Both the position numbers and the translations under genes were made by a program. Under the pieces are notes generated by a model, which saw only the letters and a program-made list of their open reading frames with translations, was not told where the DNA came from and made no database searches. Source: an uncultured beta proteobacterium (lineage in GTDB: Bacteria; Pseudomonadota; Gammaproteobacteria; Burkholderiales; Rhodocyclaceae). Taken from it: a DNA stretch of 8,664 nt. The stretch lies in the NCBI GenBank assembly GCA_903910495.1, contig CAIVZW010000736.1, positions 1 to 8,664 of the forward strand, given 5' to 3'. Every line of letters starts with the position of its first letter. The first letter of the stretch is position 1. Below, in pieces: positions 1 through 6,433 of this stretch.

Positions 1-45
1 GTCATCATCGTGGCCAAGGCTGATTTCATGAGTACAGCGGCTTGA
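1..45 (+). CDS. C-terminal tail of an unidentified upstream gene (5' partial)
   Basis: Frame 1 is open from the window edge to a TGA at 43-45 and reads VIIVAKADFMSTAA. The small membrane-protein gene starts only 5 bases after this stop, on the same strand, which is the spacing expected inside an operon. Fourteen residues are too few to recognise a family. The reading could also be a chance open frame. Confidence 0.35.
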   Translation, partial: VIIVAKADFMSTAA

Positions 46-50
46 ATGTC

Positions 51-239
51 ATGACAACACCACCGACGACATTCCCGCTTGCCGAAGGCATCGGTGTTTT
101 CGTCGGGGTCGTGGCCTGGGACCTTCTGGCTGATGGACACTTGGAGATCATCAAGGCCCTGCTGATCGCCGCTCCCTGTACGCTGGCCTGGTTTGGCCTG
201 CGTTGCTGGAAAGAGAAAAGCCGCAACAAGAAGCACTAG
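51..239 (+). CDS. Small two-helix membrane protein, unknown function
   Basis: A 62-residue product starting MTTPPTTFPLAEG and ending in a basic tail, KEKSRNKKH. Two hydrophobic stretches, about residues 13-27 and 33-54, are separated by a short polar turn containing D and H. This suggests a helical hairpin in the inner membrane with a positively charged cytoplasmic C-terminus. ATG 51 is preferred; an in-frame TTG at 42 would add three residues but overlaps the upstream stop. Neither start has a good Shine-Dalgarno sequence, so translation may be coupled to the gene ending at 45. The family is not recognised and no function is claimed. GC-rich codon use and the hydrophobic pattern support a real gene, but its small size leaves doubt. 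Confidence 0.55.
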   Translation: MTTPPTTFPLAEGIGVFVGVVAWDLLADGHLEIIKALLIAAPCTLAWFGLRCWKEKSRNKKH

Positions 240-280
240 CGCGTGTTACATACCGTCACGCAAACACCGAACACGCACAA

Positions 281-309
281 CAGACACACCGCCCGGCAAT
301 CCCTAGAAT
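281..309 (+). promoter_or_regulatory. Candidate sigma70-type promoter for the small RNA
   Basis: CAGACA at 281-286 (4 of 6 matches to TTGACA) and TAGAAT at 304-309 (5 of 6 to TATAAT) are separated by exactly 17 bases. The predicted start is near 316, one base before the first hairpin arm of the candidate RNA. It was identified by eye only. Confidence 0.45.
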
Positions 310-315
310 GGCCTT

Positions 316-413
316 GTTGCTTCAGCGTCCCCCGCTGGCAATGTTTGACCCTCCCTGACCCATCCAACGATGGGACTTTTAATCCCGCGCCAAACCGGCG
401 TGGGATTTTTTTT
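316..413 (+). ncRNA. Candidate small RNA with three hairpins and intrinsic terminator
   Basis: No convincing ORF occupies this gap, yet it contains ordered RNA structure. Hairpin 1 pairs TTGC 317-320 plus CAGCG 323-327 with CGCTG 333-337 plus GCAA 338-341, with a two-base bulge and a TCCCC loop. Hairpin 2 pairs CCCATC 359-364 with GATGGG 369-374 around a 4-base loop. Hairpin 3 is the terminator at 382-413. Between hairpins 1 and 2 lies a single-stranded C-rich segment, CCCTCCC at 349-355, which could pair with G-rich ribosome binding sites. A promoter-like pair at 281-309 would start the transcript near 316, giving about 98 nt. No known RNA family was recognised. The terminator could instead simply end the upstream small-protein operon, with this region as its 3' UTR. 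Confidence 0.5.
382..413 (+). terminator. Strong Rho-independent terminator (+ strand)
   Basis: A 10-bp stem pairs ATCCCGCGCC at 382-391 with GGCGTGGGAT at 397-406 (one G-T wobble) around a 5-base loop. It runs into eight T residues at 406-413. The T run lies only on the + strand side, so it ends rightward transcription, either of the candidate RNA or of the genes at the left edge. It sits three bases before the stop codon of the convergent channel gene. Confidence 0.85.
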
Positions 414-416
414 GCC

Positions 417-1730
417 CTATGCCGGCTGCTCCGGAGGCGTCGGCATGGCGCCAAGAAGACGCACCTCACGTTGCGGGCAGGGGATCTCGATGCCGTGCTC
501 GCGGAAGGCTTTCCAGATGACCAGACTGATGTCGGAACGGACATTGCCCGTGCCGGCTTCCGGATCGGGCACCCAGAAACCGAGTTCCAGATTGATTCCG
601 CTCTCGGCAAACTCGGTGAGCAATACACCCGGTGCCGGATCGGCGAGAACCCTGGGGTGCTGCCGTGCCGCCTCGGCCATCAAGGGCATGGCCTTTTCCA
701 GATCGGTGTCGTAGGCCACCTGAACACTGACCACCACCCGAATTCGCGTATCGGTGAACGAGTGATTGCGTATGATATTGCTCACCAGATATTCGTTGGG
801 GATGATCACCTCGGTGCCGGACAGCGTGCGCAATACGGTGTAGCGCGTGGTGATCTGCGTCACCGTGCCGGAGGTCTTGTCATCAACGGCCACCAGATTG
901 CCCAGCCGGATCGAACGGTCAAGCAGGATGATGAAACCGCTCACGTAATTGCTGGCAATCTTCTGCAAGCCGAAACCGAGCCCGACCGCCAGCGCGCCGC
1001 TGAACACCGAGAGTGTCGTCACGTCGATACCGACCAGTGACAGACTGCATAACAGCGCAATCACCGAGAGTATGGCCTTGGCCAGCCGTGCCAGCACCTC
1101 GCGCACATTGCCGTCCATCTGCTCGGCGGCCAGCAGGCGGCTCTCGATCAGGCTGGCAAACCACAGCGCAATGAGCAGCGTGATACCGACAGTTACGGCA
1201 CCATGCATCAGCATCCACAGATCGAGCGTCTGCTTGCCGACCTTGAAGCTCACCTGTTCGAGCATCTCGATTACCGGTTCGGAAAGCTCTGTGATGTGCA
1301 GTACCAGCCCCACCCAGATCACCGAGGTAATGTAACGCTCGAAAGTGGTCAGAAAACCGCCGTGCGAAAAGATGCAGCGCAGCACATAGACCAGTATTCT
1401 GACCAGAGCCCACGTGACCAGCAGAGGTCCGGCCAGATAAAGCAAGCTGAGGTGCCCCCATTGCATCAGCAGCAGCGTTTTACGCAGGATCAGCACCAGC
1501 CCCAGCGCAATCAGAGGGAAGACGATACGCTTCAGACTGCCCGTACCGAAGGCTCTCAGCGCGCTCTGTCCGGTTCTGTCATACCCACTGTCGCGCTCTT
1601 GCAGCCGGGACGACGCCCACCACGAAACGGCAAGGATCAGGGCAAGAGCCAGGGCCTCCCAGTAGAGCTCGGGATGGTTGAAATCGCCCCACAGTTGATG
1701 GAGCAATGCAAACATCTGTTTTTCGCTCAT
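417..1730 (-). CDS. MscS-family mechanosensitive ion channel
   Basis: A 437-residue inner-membrane protein with the MscS channel core. Hydrophobic segments lie near residues 24-40, 67-85, 93-117, 130-147, 168-195 and 213-235. The pore-lining helix follows, with the Gly/Ala-rich run GALAVGLGFGLQKIASN. After it come SGFIILLDRSIRLGN and the beta-domain signature GTVTQITTRYTVLR, then IIPNEYLVSN. The C-terminal alpha/beta cytoplasmic domain is complete and ends in a short proline-rich tail. Members of this family open under membrane tension to release solutes during osmotic downshock. The extra N-terminal helices make it larger than E. coli MscS (about 286 residues) and closer to the medium-size paralogues. 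It is the last gene of the minus-strand operon, and its ATG overlaps the stop of the methyltransferase gene (ATGA). The exact ion selectivity and paralogue class cannot be told. Confidence 0.92.
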   Translation of the reverse strand: MSEKQMFALLHQLWGDFNHPELYWEALALALILAVSWWASSRLQERDSGYDRTGQSALRAFGTGSLKRIVFPLIALGLVLILRKTLLLMQWGHLSLLYLAGPLLVTWALVRILVYVLRCIFSHGGFLTTFERYITSVIWVGLVLHITELSEPVIEMLEQVSFKVGKQTLDLWMLMHGAVTVGITLLIALWFASLIESRLLAAEQMDGNVREVLARLAKAILSVIALLCSLSLVGIDVTTLSVFSGALAVGLGFGLQKIASNYVSGFIILLDRSIRLGNLVAVDDKTSGTVTQITTRYTVLRTLSGTEVIIPNEYLVSNIIRNHSFTDTRIRVVVSVQVAYDTDLEKAMPLMAEAARQHPRVLADPAPGVLLTEFAESGINLELGFWVPDPEAGTGNVRSDISLVIWKAFREHGIEIPCPQREVRLLGAMPTPPEQPA

Positions 1731-2995
1731 CGACGTTCCAGTACCGCCGCAAAAAATCCGTCGGTACCATGGCGATGCGGCAGCAGGCGCAGCCGTCCCC
1801 CCCCATCACTGTCGCATTCAATCTCGATCTCCTGCTTGCGCAGGACTTCTGAGGCAGACAGGGAAACGAATTCCGGGTGTGCCGTCAGGAATGCCGAGAC
1901 GACGGCCTCGTTTTCCGCATCAAGCAAACTGCAGGTGGCATAAACCAGGCGCCCACCTTTTTTTACCAGCATAGACGCCGAGCGCAGAATCGCTGCCTGC
2001 TTGACGCTCAGTTCGCTCACACTGTCCGGTGTTTGCCGCCATTTCAGGTCGGGGTTGCGACGCAGCGTGCCAAGGCCGGAACACGGCGCATCGACCAGCA
2101 CGCGATCCAGTTTGCCGGCCAGCCGCTTGATCTTGATGTCGTTCTCTGACTCGATGCGTGCCGGATGGACATTCGACAGCCCGGAGCGCGCCAGCCGCGG
2201 CTTCAGCTTGGCCAACCGCTTCTCGGCCACATCGAAGGCGTAGAGCCGGCCTTGCGAGCGCATCAAGGCACCGAGCAGGAGCGTTTTGCCGCCGGCGCCG
2301 GCGCAAAAATCCGCAACCATCTCGCCGCGCTTGGGCTGCAACAGGAAACCGAGCAACTGGCTGCCCTCGTCCTGTACCTCGATGCGGCCATCGAGAAACA
2401 GGGGGTAGCGCGAAAGCGAGGGTTTGCCCGCCAGCCGGATGCCCAGCGGTGAATAGCGGCACGCTTCTGCGGCCAGCCCGTCGGCATTGAGCCGGGCCAG
2501 CACCTCGGTACGCCCGGCCTTGAGCGGATTGACGCGCAGATCGAGAGGTGCCGGCTGATTGAGGCCGGCACACAGCGCCTCCAGTTCCGGTTCAGCGAAT
2601 TGTGCCTGCAAGGCGTCATGCAGCCAGTCCGGCAGATCAAGCCGCACCGCCGGCGGCAGATCCTGCAGCTTGACCGCCTTGGCCAGCGCCAGCCATTTGC
2701 CCTCAACCTCGATCAGCACGGCATCCAGCTCGCGCCGGTTCAAGCCCTGCACGCAGGCCAGCGTTGCCAGCAACAGCCGTCGCGAAGTCACGTCATCAAA
2801 GCATCTGGCCGCGAGTGAGCGCTTGCGGCGCAGTACCGAATAAACCGTTTCGGCGACAAAGCCACGATCCGCGTGACCCAGTTCGCGGTGTTGCCGGAAG
2901 TAGCGCGAAACGACCAGATCCGCCGGAAAGGTGGAGCGCAGCAGTTCGGACAGCAGGGCTTCGGTATGGTCAAACAGGGCAGGCGTAAAGCGCAT
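1727..2995 (-). CDS. RsmB/NOP-family RNA (cytosine-5) methyltransferase
   Basis: A 422-residue SAM-dependent RNA m5C methyltransferase. Residues 1 to about 130 are a helical N-terminal region. A PUA/ferredoxin-like linker with the typical LDLRVNPLK follows, then the Rossmann catalytic core. The SAM-binding motif I is DFCAGAGGKT at residues 229-238. Motif IV is DAPCSGLGTLRRNPD, with Cys305, and motif VI is YATCSLLDAENE, with Cys355. In this family the motif VI Cys attacks C6 of the target cytosine and the motif IV Cys helps release the product. The end GTDGFFAAVLERR is the usual closing strand. Many betaproteobacteria carry this paralogue beside purN and DUF3108 in addition to the fmt-linked rsmB. 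For that reason no symbol is given and the target RNA is left open. Its start shares one base with the DUF3108 stop (TAATG), which implies coupled translation. Confidence 0.92.
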   Translation of the reverse strand: MRFTPALFDHTEALLSELLRSTFPADLVVSRYFRQHRELGHADRGFVAETVYSVLRRKRSLAARCFDDVTSRRLLLATLACVQGLNRRELDAVLIEVEGKWLALAKAVKLQDLPPAVRLDLPDWLHDALQAQFAEPELEALCAGLNQPAPLDLRVNPLKAGRTEVLARLNADGLAAEACRYSPLGIRLAGKPSLSRYPLFLDGRIEVQDEGSQLLGFLLQPKRGEMVADFCAGAGGKTLLLGALMRSQGRLYAFDVAEKRLAKLKPRLARSGLSNVHPARIESENDIKIKRLAGKLDRVLVDAPCSGLGTLRRNPDLKWRQTPDSVSELSVKQAAILRSASMLVKKGGRLVYATCSLLDAENEAVVSAFLTAHPEFVSLSASEVLRKQEIEIECDSDGGGRLRLLPHRHGTDGFFAAVLERR

Positions 2996-3966
2996 TATTC
3001 TGGACTCAGTTGGATTGCAGTGGCGACCTGGACGAGGCTGTCACCCTTGTTGTCGACAAAACGGATTTTAACCGGCAACAGCAGATAATCATAAGCCAGC
3101 CAGAGTTCGGTCGTATTCACGCCGGGAGCGCGCACATGCAGCGTACGCAAAACGCCGGCCGGGATCTCGATGTCCTCGTCACCGAGCACCTCCAGGCGAT
3201 AGATCCCGTATTTCCTGCCGGTGGCGATAGGCAGGGTGCTGCCCACTTCCGGATGCGGCATGAATCCCAGCTGATAGTTGAACGAAAGCAAGTCCTGGGT
3301 ACCCTGGATCATGATCTGCGGTGCGTCATCACCGACGCGAACGAGCATCTGCTCCCAGTCGAACGAAGCCTTTTCACCGGCCTCCACGCCATTGCGCTTG
3401 ATCGAGAAGCTCTCCGGTTTCAGGCCGACGTCGGTCAGGCGGCCACGGCTTTCCATGGTGATGCGGTAGGGCTTGAACAGCCACACCAGGCCGCTGGTCT
3501 CGGTCACCGAACTGAGTCTGTAGGCGCCATCAATGATTTCCCATTCACTGGAGGCCTTGCCAATCTCGAAATTCCGGTCACCGTAATCGACACGGTAGTG
3601 AATGATCCCGCGCGGCGGCAGACGCGGGGGTGGCGGCACGGGATCGGCCACCGGAATCGGGGCGCTTGGCTCAGGCTCGGTTTCGGGTTCGGGTTCGGCA
3701 ACAAGCTCGCGCGACGCTTCCGGAACACTCAGTACCGGCGTTGGACTTGCGGCCGCCTCGATTTTCCGGACAGCTGCCCTGGCCTTGGCCTTGGCCACTT
3801 TCTCGGTCTTCTTGAGCGGTTCCACCAGTGATTTGGGAAGCGGTCTCAGTTCCGCCAGCAGCGGCAACGATTCGGGCTCGGTCGTAAGCTCGATAGTCGG
3901 ACCGAACAGGGCGGCGGCATGGATGCCGAGCGAGGCGGCTAAAGCGATGAGCAGGGCGAAAGGCAT
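2995..3966 (-). CDS. DUF3108 protein, membrane-anchored and periplasmic
   Basis: A 323-residue product. Residues 1-22 form one hydrophobic segment (MPFALLIALAASLGIHAAAL), an uncleaved anchor or signal. A basic stretch rich in K and A follows (about 48-70), then an acidic, proline-rich linker of E-P repeats (about 88-118), resembling the spacer of TonB-type proteins that span the periplasm. Residues from about 120 to the end match the DUF3108 pattern as I know it: IIHYRVDYGDRNFEIG, then SSVTETSGLVWLFKPY, GLKPESFSIKRNG, and ELWLAYDYLLLPVKIRF near the end. These beta-rich domains have no established biochemical role; they are conserved in proteobacterial envelopes. The gene lies 6 bases after purN and overlaps the methyltransferase start by one base, so it is inside the operon. 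ATG 3966 is chosen because it gives a complete membrane anchor. Confidence 0.85.
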   Translation of the reverse strand: MPFALLIALAASLGIHAAALFGPTIELTTEPESLPLLAELRPLPKSLVEPLKKTEKVAKAKARAAVRKIEAAASPTPVLSVPEASRELVAEPEPETEPEPSAPIPVADPVPPPPRLPPRGIIHYRVDYGDRNFEIGKASSEWEIIDGAYRLSSVTETSGLVWLFKPYRITMESRGRLTDVGLKPESFSIKRNGVEAGEKASFDWEQMLVRVGDDAPQIMIQGTQDLLSFNYQLGFMPHPEVGSTLPIATGRKYGIYRLEVLGDEDIEIPAGVLRTLHVRAPGVNTTELWLAYDYLLLPVKIRFVDNKGDSLVQVATAIQLSPE

Positions 3967-3972
3967 GATCCT

Positions 3973-4629
3973 CTATTGCAGGATTCGCAGCTGCGGCGAA
4001 GTCAGCGCGGCGGAGCTCTCCTGCGCGGCATCAAGCACCACCTTCCCATCGATTAGTTGCAGGCGGCCTTCGACAAACCAGCGTACGGCCAGCGGATAGA
4101 CCTTATGCTCCTGCGCCAGCACCCGCGCGGCCAGACTGGTTTCGTCGTCGCCATCGAGAACCGGCACCGCCGCCTGCACGATGATCGGGCCGTGATCGAG
4201 CGCCGGCGTCACAAAATGAACCGTGCAGCCATGGATTCGTACGCCCTCCTCCAGTGCCCGCCGATGCGTATGCAGGCCGGTGAAAGACGGCAGCAGCGAG
4301 GGATGGATATTGATCATCCTCCCCACGAAATGCTGCACAAAGGCATCGCTCAGAATGCGCATGAAACCGGCCAGCACGACGAGATCGGGTGTGAAGGAAT
4401 CGATGGCTTCGGCCATGGCCGCATCAAAAGCCTCGCGACTGTCGAACTCCTTGTGATCGACGACTCGCACCGGAATGCCTTTTGCGGCGGCCGTTTCCAG
4501 CCCCTTTGCCTGCGGGCGGTTGGAAAGCACCGCCGCTATGCGTACCGGCAAGGATCCCATGGAAACGGCATCGAGCAGCGATTCCATGTTGCTGCCGCGG
4601 CCAGAGATGAGAATGACGATGGACTTCAT
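3973..4629 (-). CDS. purN: Phosphoribosylglycinamide formyltransferase (GAR transformylase)
   Basis: A 218-residue cytoplasmic enzyme of purine biosynthesis. It transfers the formyl group of 10-formyltetrahydrofolate to glycinamide ribonucleotide. The phosphate-binding loop is ISGRGSNM at residues 8-15. The folate and catalytic region is INIHPSLLPSF at 106-116, with Asn107 and His109. HGCTVHFV follows at 133-140, then the catalytic aspartate in DHGPII (Asp145). These match the N106-H108-D144 triad of E. coli PurN, shifted by one. The length fits the family (about 210-220). The start ATG overlaps the lipoprotein stop (ATGA), and DUF3108 follows after 6 bases. purM, its frequent partner elsewhere, is not in the window. 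Identity is very secure. Confidence 0.97.
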   Translation of the reverse strand: MKSIVILISGRGSNMESLLDAVSMGSLPVRIAAVLSNRPQAKGLETAAAKGIPVRVVDHKEFDSREAFDAAMAEAIDSFTPDLVVLAGFMRILSDAFVQHFVGRMINIHPSLLPSFTGLHTHRRALEEGVRIHGCTVHFVTPALDHGPIIVQAAVPVLDGDDETSLAARVLAQEHKVYPLAVRWFVEGRLQLIDGKVVLDAAQESSAALTSPQLRILQ

Positions 4630-5348
4630 TTAAACCCCAGCGCGCCGACGGGAAGAAAAACAGCCGTGGCGATACTTTGCGTAAACCGCGTGATTGATCT
4701 TCCCTGCTTGTCGGCGACCACCTTGGACAGAAAATCCAGCAGACCGATGACACGACCGAACTCCCGCTCGAAACTCAGGTTGGGCGTATTCGGATCCAGC
4801 TCATTGGAAAGCAGCAGTAGTTCACCACCGGCATTCTTCGTCGAAGACATTTTCCAGATGGCAATCTCGATGTTACGGGCGCAATTGTAGAGTTTCTGCT
4901 CGTTCAAGTCGTCAAGCACATAAAAGTCCTTCTTGTTCTCGAACGCCGCATAGACCATTCCGAGCAGCCCGGCCATCATTCCCAGCACACGGTCACCCTG
5001 ATAATTCGGGCCGAAGGCGAACAGCGCTGCGGCACCCTCACGCCGCCCTTCCAGTTCAGGGAAATCCAGGCTAGCTGCAAACAGTCGATCAAGCGCCGCC
5101 TCAATACTCGGCTGCCCGGCCTTTTTCCACTCTCTCGGGTTGCGCCGGTAAAGCTTCTCGGCAATGCGTCGCATCCCGGCCATCACTTCGGCGCGATTGG
5201 CGTCAATGACGCGATCAATCTCGGTCTTGGCCAGATAGCGCGGGTCGAAACGGCTTTGCTTCTGTCCATCCGAACCCACGCGCGTCGCACAGGCTGCGGG
5301 CAGCAGAAGCAACAGAAAAAGCAGCGGAACGGCAATGCGTTTAACCAT
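4626..5348 (-). CDS. Predicted envelope lipoprotein, first gene of the purN operon
   Basis: A 240-residue product whose N-terminus MVKRIAVPLLFLLLLLPAAC is a type II signal peptide. Cys20 is the likely lipidated residue, although a proline occupies the usual Leu/Val position at -3, which is atypical. The next residue is Ala, not Asp, so outer-membrane sorting is expected under the E. coli rule. The mature part is mostly helical, with RFDPRYLAKTEIDRVIDANR, a middle hydrophobic stretch around GMMAGLLGMVYAAFE, and a C-terminal hydrophobic end (SIATAVFLPVGALGF). No enzyme motif was seen and the family is not recognised. It starts at ATG 5348 downstream of the AT-rich gap and overlaps purN by 4 bases, so it is probably the operon's leading gene. 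No strong Shine-Dalgarno sequence was found. Confidence 0.75.
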   Translation of the reverse strand: MVKRIAVPLLFLLLLLPAACATRVGSDGQKQSRFDPRYLAKTEIDRVIDANRAEVMAGMRRIAEKLYRRNPREWKKAGQPSIEAALDRLFAASLDFPELEGRREGAAALFAFGPNYQGDRVLGMMAGLLGMVYAAFENKKDFYVLDDLNEQKLYNCARNIEIAIWKMSSTKNAGGELLLLSNELDPNTPNLSFEREFGRVIGLLDFLSKVVADKQGRSITRFTQSIATAVFLPVGALGFK

Positions 5349-5371
5349 GTCTCATGATAACTTACCGGAGG

Positions 5372-5416
5372 CCTGTCGAACGACCGTTCATGGCTCGACA
5401 AGCTCTCCACGAACGG
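5372..5416. repeat. REP-like palindromic intergenic repeat (GAGCTTGTCGA core)
   Basis: Arms CCGTTCATGG (5384-5393) and CCACGAACGG (5407-5416) pair in 9 of 10 positions around a 13-base loop. On the minus strand that loop contains GAGCTTGTCGA. A small accessory palindrome GTCGAACGAC (5374-5383) flanks it. This resembles the dispersed REP-type elements with a GAGCTTGTCGAA core and GAACGG ends that I know from many beta- and gammaproteobacterial genomes. Here it falls in the likely 5' leader of the minus-strand operon, about 25-70 bases upstream of the lipoprotein start. It could form a hairpin in that mRNA. Confidence 0.7.
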
Positions 5417-5439
5417 ATTTTGTCCCGGATTTCGCCTAA

Positions 5440-5456
5440 TGGACACTATGTGTCCA
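5440..5456. promoter_or_regulatory. Perfect 17-bp palindrome, candidate operator
   Basis: TGGACAC (5440-5446), a TAT spacer, and GTGTCCA (5450-5456) form a perfect inverted repeat with 7-bp arms. It lies in the intergenic space between the divergent lipoprotein-purN operon and cbbY. No T run follows on either strand, so it does not look like a terminator. The short spacer fits a dimeric DNA-binding protein better than a stable RNA hairpin. The cognate regulator is unknown. Confidence 0.5.
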
Positions 5457-5479
5457 AAGCAATACGAAAGCAAAAACTA

Positions 5480-5509
5480 ATCATAAATCGTATTAAATTT
5501 AACTTTTAA
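5480..5509 (-). promoter_or_regulatory. Weak candidate promoter for the lipoprotein-purN operon
   Basis: Read on the minus strand, TTAAAA (5509-5504, 4 of 6 to TTGACA) and TATGAT (5485-5480, 5 of 6 to TATAAT) are 18 bases apart. Transcription would begin near 5473, so the 17-bp palindrome and the REP-like repeat would both lie in a leader of about 125 nt. The surrounding DNA is very AT-rich and other hexamer pairs are possible. On the opposite strand TTTAAT at 5505-5510 could be a -10 for cbbY, but no good -35 was found. Confidence 0.3.
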
Positions 5510-5550
5510 TAGTTTCTTTCCACTCCTAAACTTGAAATATTCCTACTCAA

Positions 5551-6402
5551 ATGAAAAAAGTAATGAACCCGAAAGTTACGGCTGAGCATGATGTATCGGG
5601 CACTACGTCCTTGCAGGCGGTCATTTTCGACGTCGACGGGACGCTGGCCGAGACCGAACTTAACGGCCACCGCATTGCATTTAACCGGGCGTTTGCAGAA
5701 TTCAATATCGACTGGCACTGGACACCCGAGTTGTATGGCGAATTGCTCGCTCTTCCCGGCGGCAAGGAACGCATTCGCTTTTATGCGCAAACGCATGCCC
5801 CGGACCTGCTCGGCCGGCTCGATCTCGACACCTGGGTCGCCCGCCTGCACCAACTCAAGAACGAGTTCTATTCCGCACTCCTGCTGGCTGGCGCCATTCC
5901 CCTGCGGCCAGGTGTTGTCCGGCTGATTCATGAACTGCGCGAGGCCGGCATCCGTCTCGCGATCGCCTCGACGACCACGCCGTCCAACCTGCAAAGTCTG
6001 ATCATGGCCCATTTCAAGTACGAAATGATTTCGCTTTTTGAAGTCATCGGTGCCGGCGACCTGGTGGCCAGAAAGAAGCCGGCGCCGGACATCTATCAGT
6101 GGGTGCTGCGGCAGATGGACCTGCCCCCTGAAGCCTGCCTGGTGATCGAGGATTCATCGGCCGGACTGGCGGCCGCCCGCGCGGCCGGACTGCCGACGCT
6201 GATCACGGTCAGCGCCTATGCCGCCGGTGGGAACTTCGATGCTGCGCTGAGCGTAGTTTCGGACCTTGGCGAAGCGAATGCCCCGGCGCGGCACATCGGC
6301 GGTTCCCCGCTGCGCGGGGCCTGCGTCGATCTGGCACAACTACGAACCTGGCACCAGGCGTTCACGGCAGCAGCGCCCCAGGCCGAAACACGACCTACCT
6401 GA
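5551..6402 (+). CDS. cbbY: CbbY-type HAD-superfamily sugar-bisphosphate phosphatase
   Basis: A 283-residue cytoplasmic hydrolase. HAD motif I is [11 protein letters not shown], with nucleophile Asp27 and acid/base Asp29. Motif II is ASTTTPSN (Ser140-Asn146). The motif III lysine lies in [10 protein letters not shown] (Lys176), and motif IV is VIEDSSAG (Glu200, Asp201). The cap domain carries [12 protein letters not shown], typical of CbbY. Characterised CbbY enzymes degrade xylulose-1,5-bisphosphate, a misfire product that inhibits RuBisCO. The truncated cbbM fragment 31 bases downstream supports this identity by context. The start is uncertain: ATG 5551 and ATG 5563 both lack a clear Shine-Dalgarno sequence, and the first 20 residues are an extension before the usual family start near the TTG at 5611. 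A general role as another HAD sugar phosphatase cannot be excluded. Confidence 0.88.
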   Translation: MKKVMNPKVTAEHDVSGTTSLQAVIFDVDGTLAETELNGHRIAFNRAFAEFNIDWHWTPELYGELLALPGGKERIRFYAQTHAPDLLGRLDLDTWVARLHQLKNEFYSALLLAGAIPLRPGVVRLIHELREAGIRLAIASTTTPSNLQSLIMAHFKYEMISLFEVIGAGDLVARKKPAPDIYQWVLRQMDLPPEACLVIEDSSAGLAAARAAGLPTLITVSAYAAGGNFDAALSVVSDLGEANAPARHIGGSPLRGACVDLAQLRTWHQAFTAAAPQAETRPT

Positions 6403-6433
6403 TCTTTATCCCCATCGCCACGCGGATGACATC

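Noticed and set aside
42..50. TTG start for the small membrane protein
   Set aside because: It overlaps the stop codon of the upstream frame and adds only three residues. ATG 51 is simpler, although neither has a good ribosome binding site.
382..416. Terminator also serving the minus-strand operon
   Set aside because: Reading leftwards, the stem is followed by ATTAAAAGTCCC, not a T run. Only the plus-strand reading meets the intrinsic terminator pattern.
243..1040. Plus-strand open frame of 265 codons across the small RNA region and into the channel gene
   Set aside because: It overlaps the well-supported MscS gene on the other strand and crosses the intrinsic terminator. Its composition is that of an antisense frame and it shows no domain.
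1727..2995. Assigning the symbol rsmB to the methyltransferase
   Set aside because: The catalytic core fits the wider RsmB/NOP family, but the context (purN-DUF3108) is that of the second paralogue and not the fmt-linked rsmB, so the target cytosine is not established.
4057..4890. Plus-strand open frame of 277 codons opposite purN and the lipoprotein
   Set aside because: It is a shadow of two securely coding minus-strand genes, with no ribosome binding site or recognisable motif.
5440..5456. Reading the palindrome as a terminator or a tRNA-like or integrase attachment site
   Set aside because: No T run follows on either strand, no integrase or tRNA gene is nearby, and the symmetry suits a dimeric protein site better.
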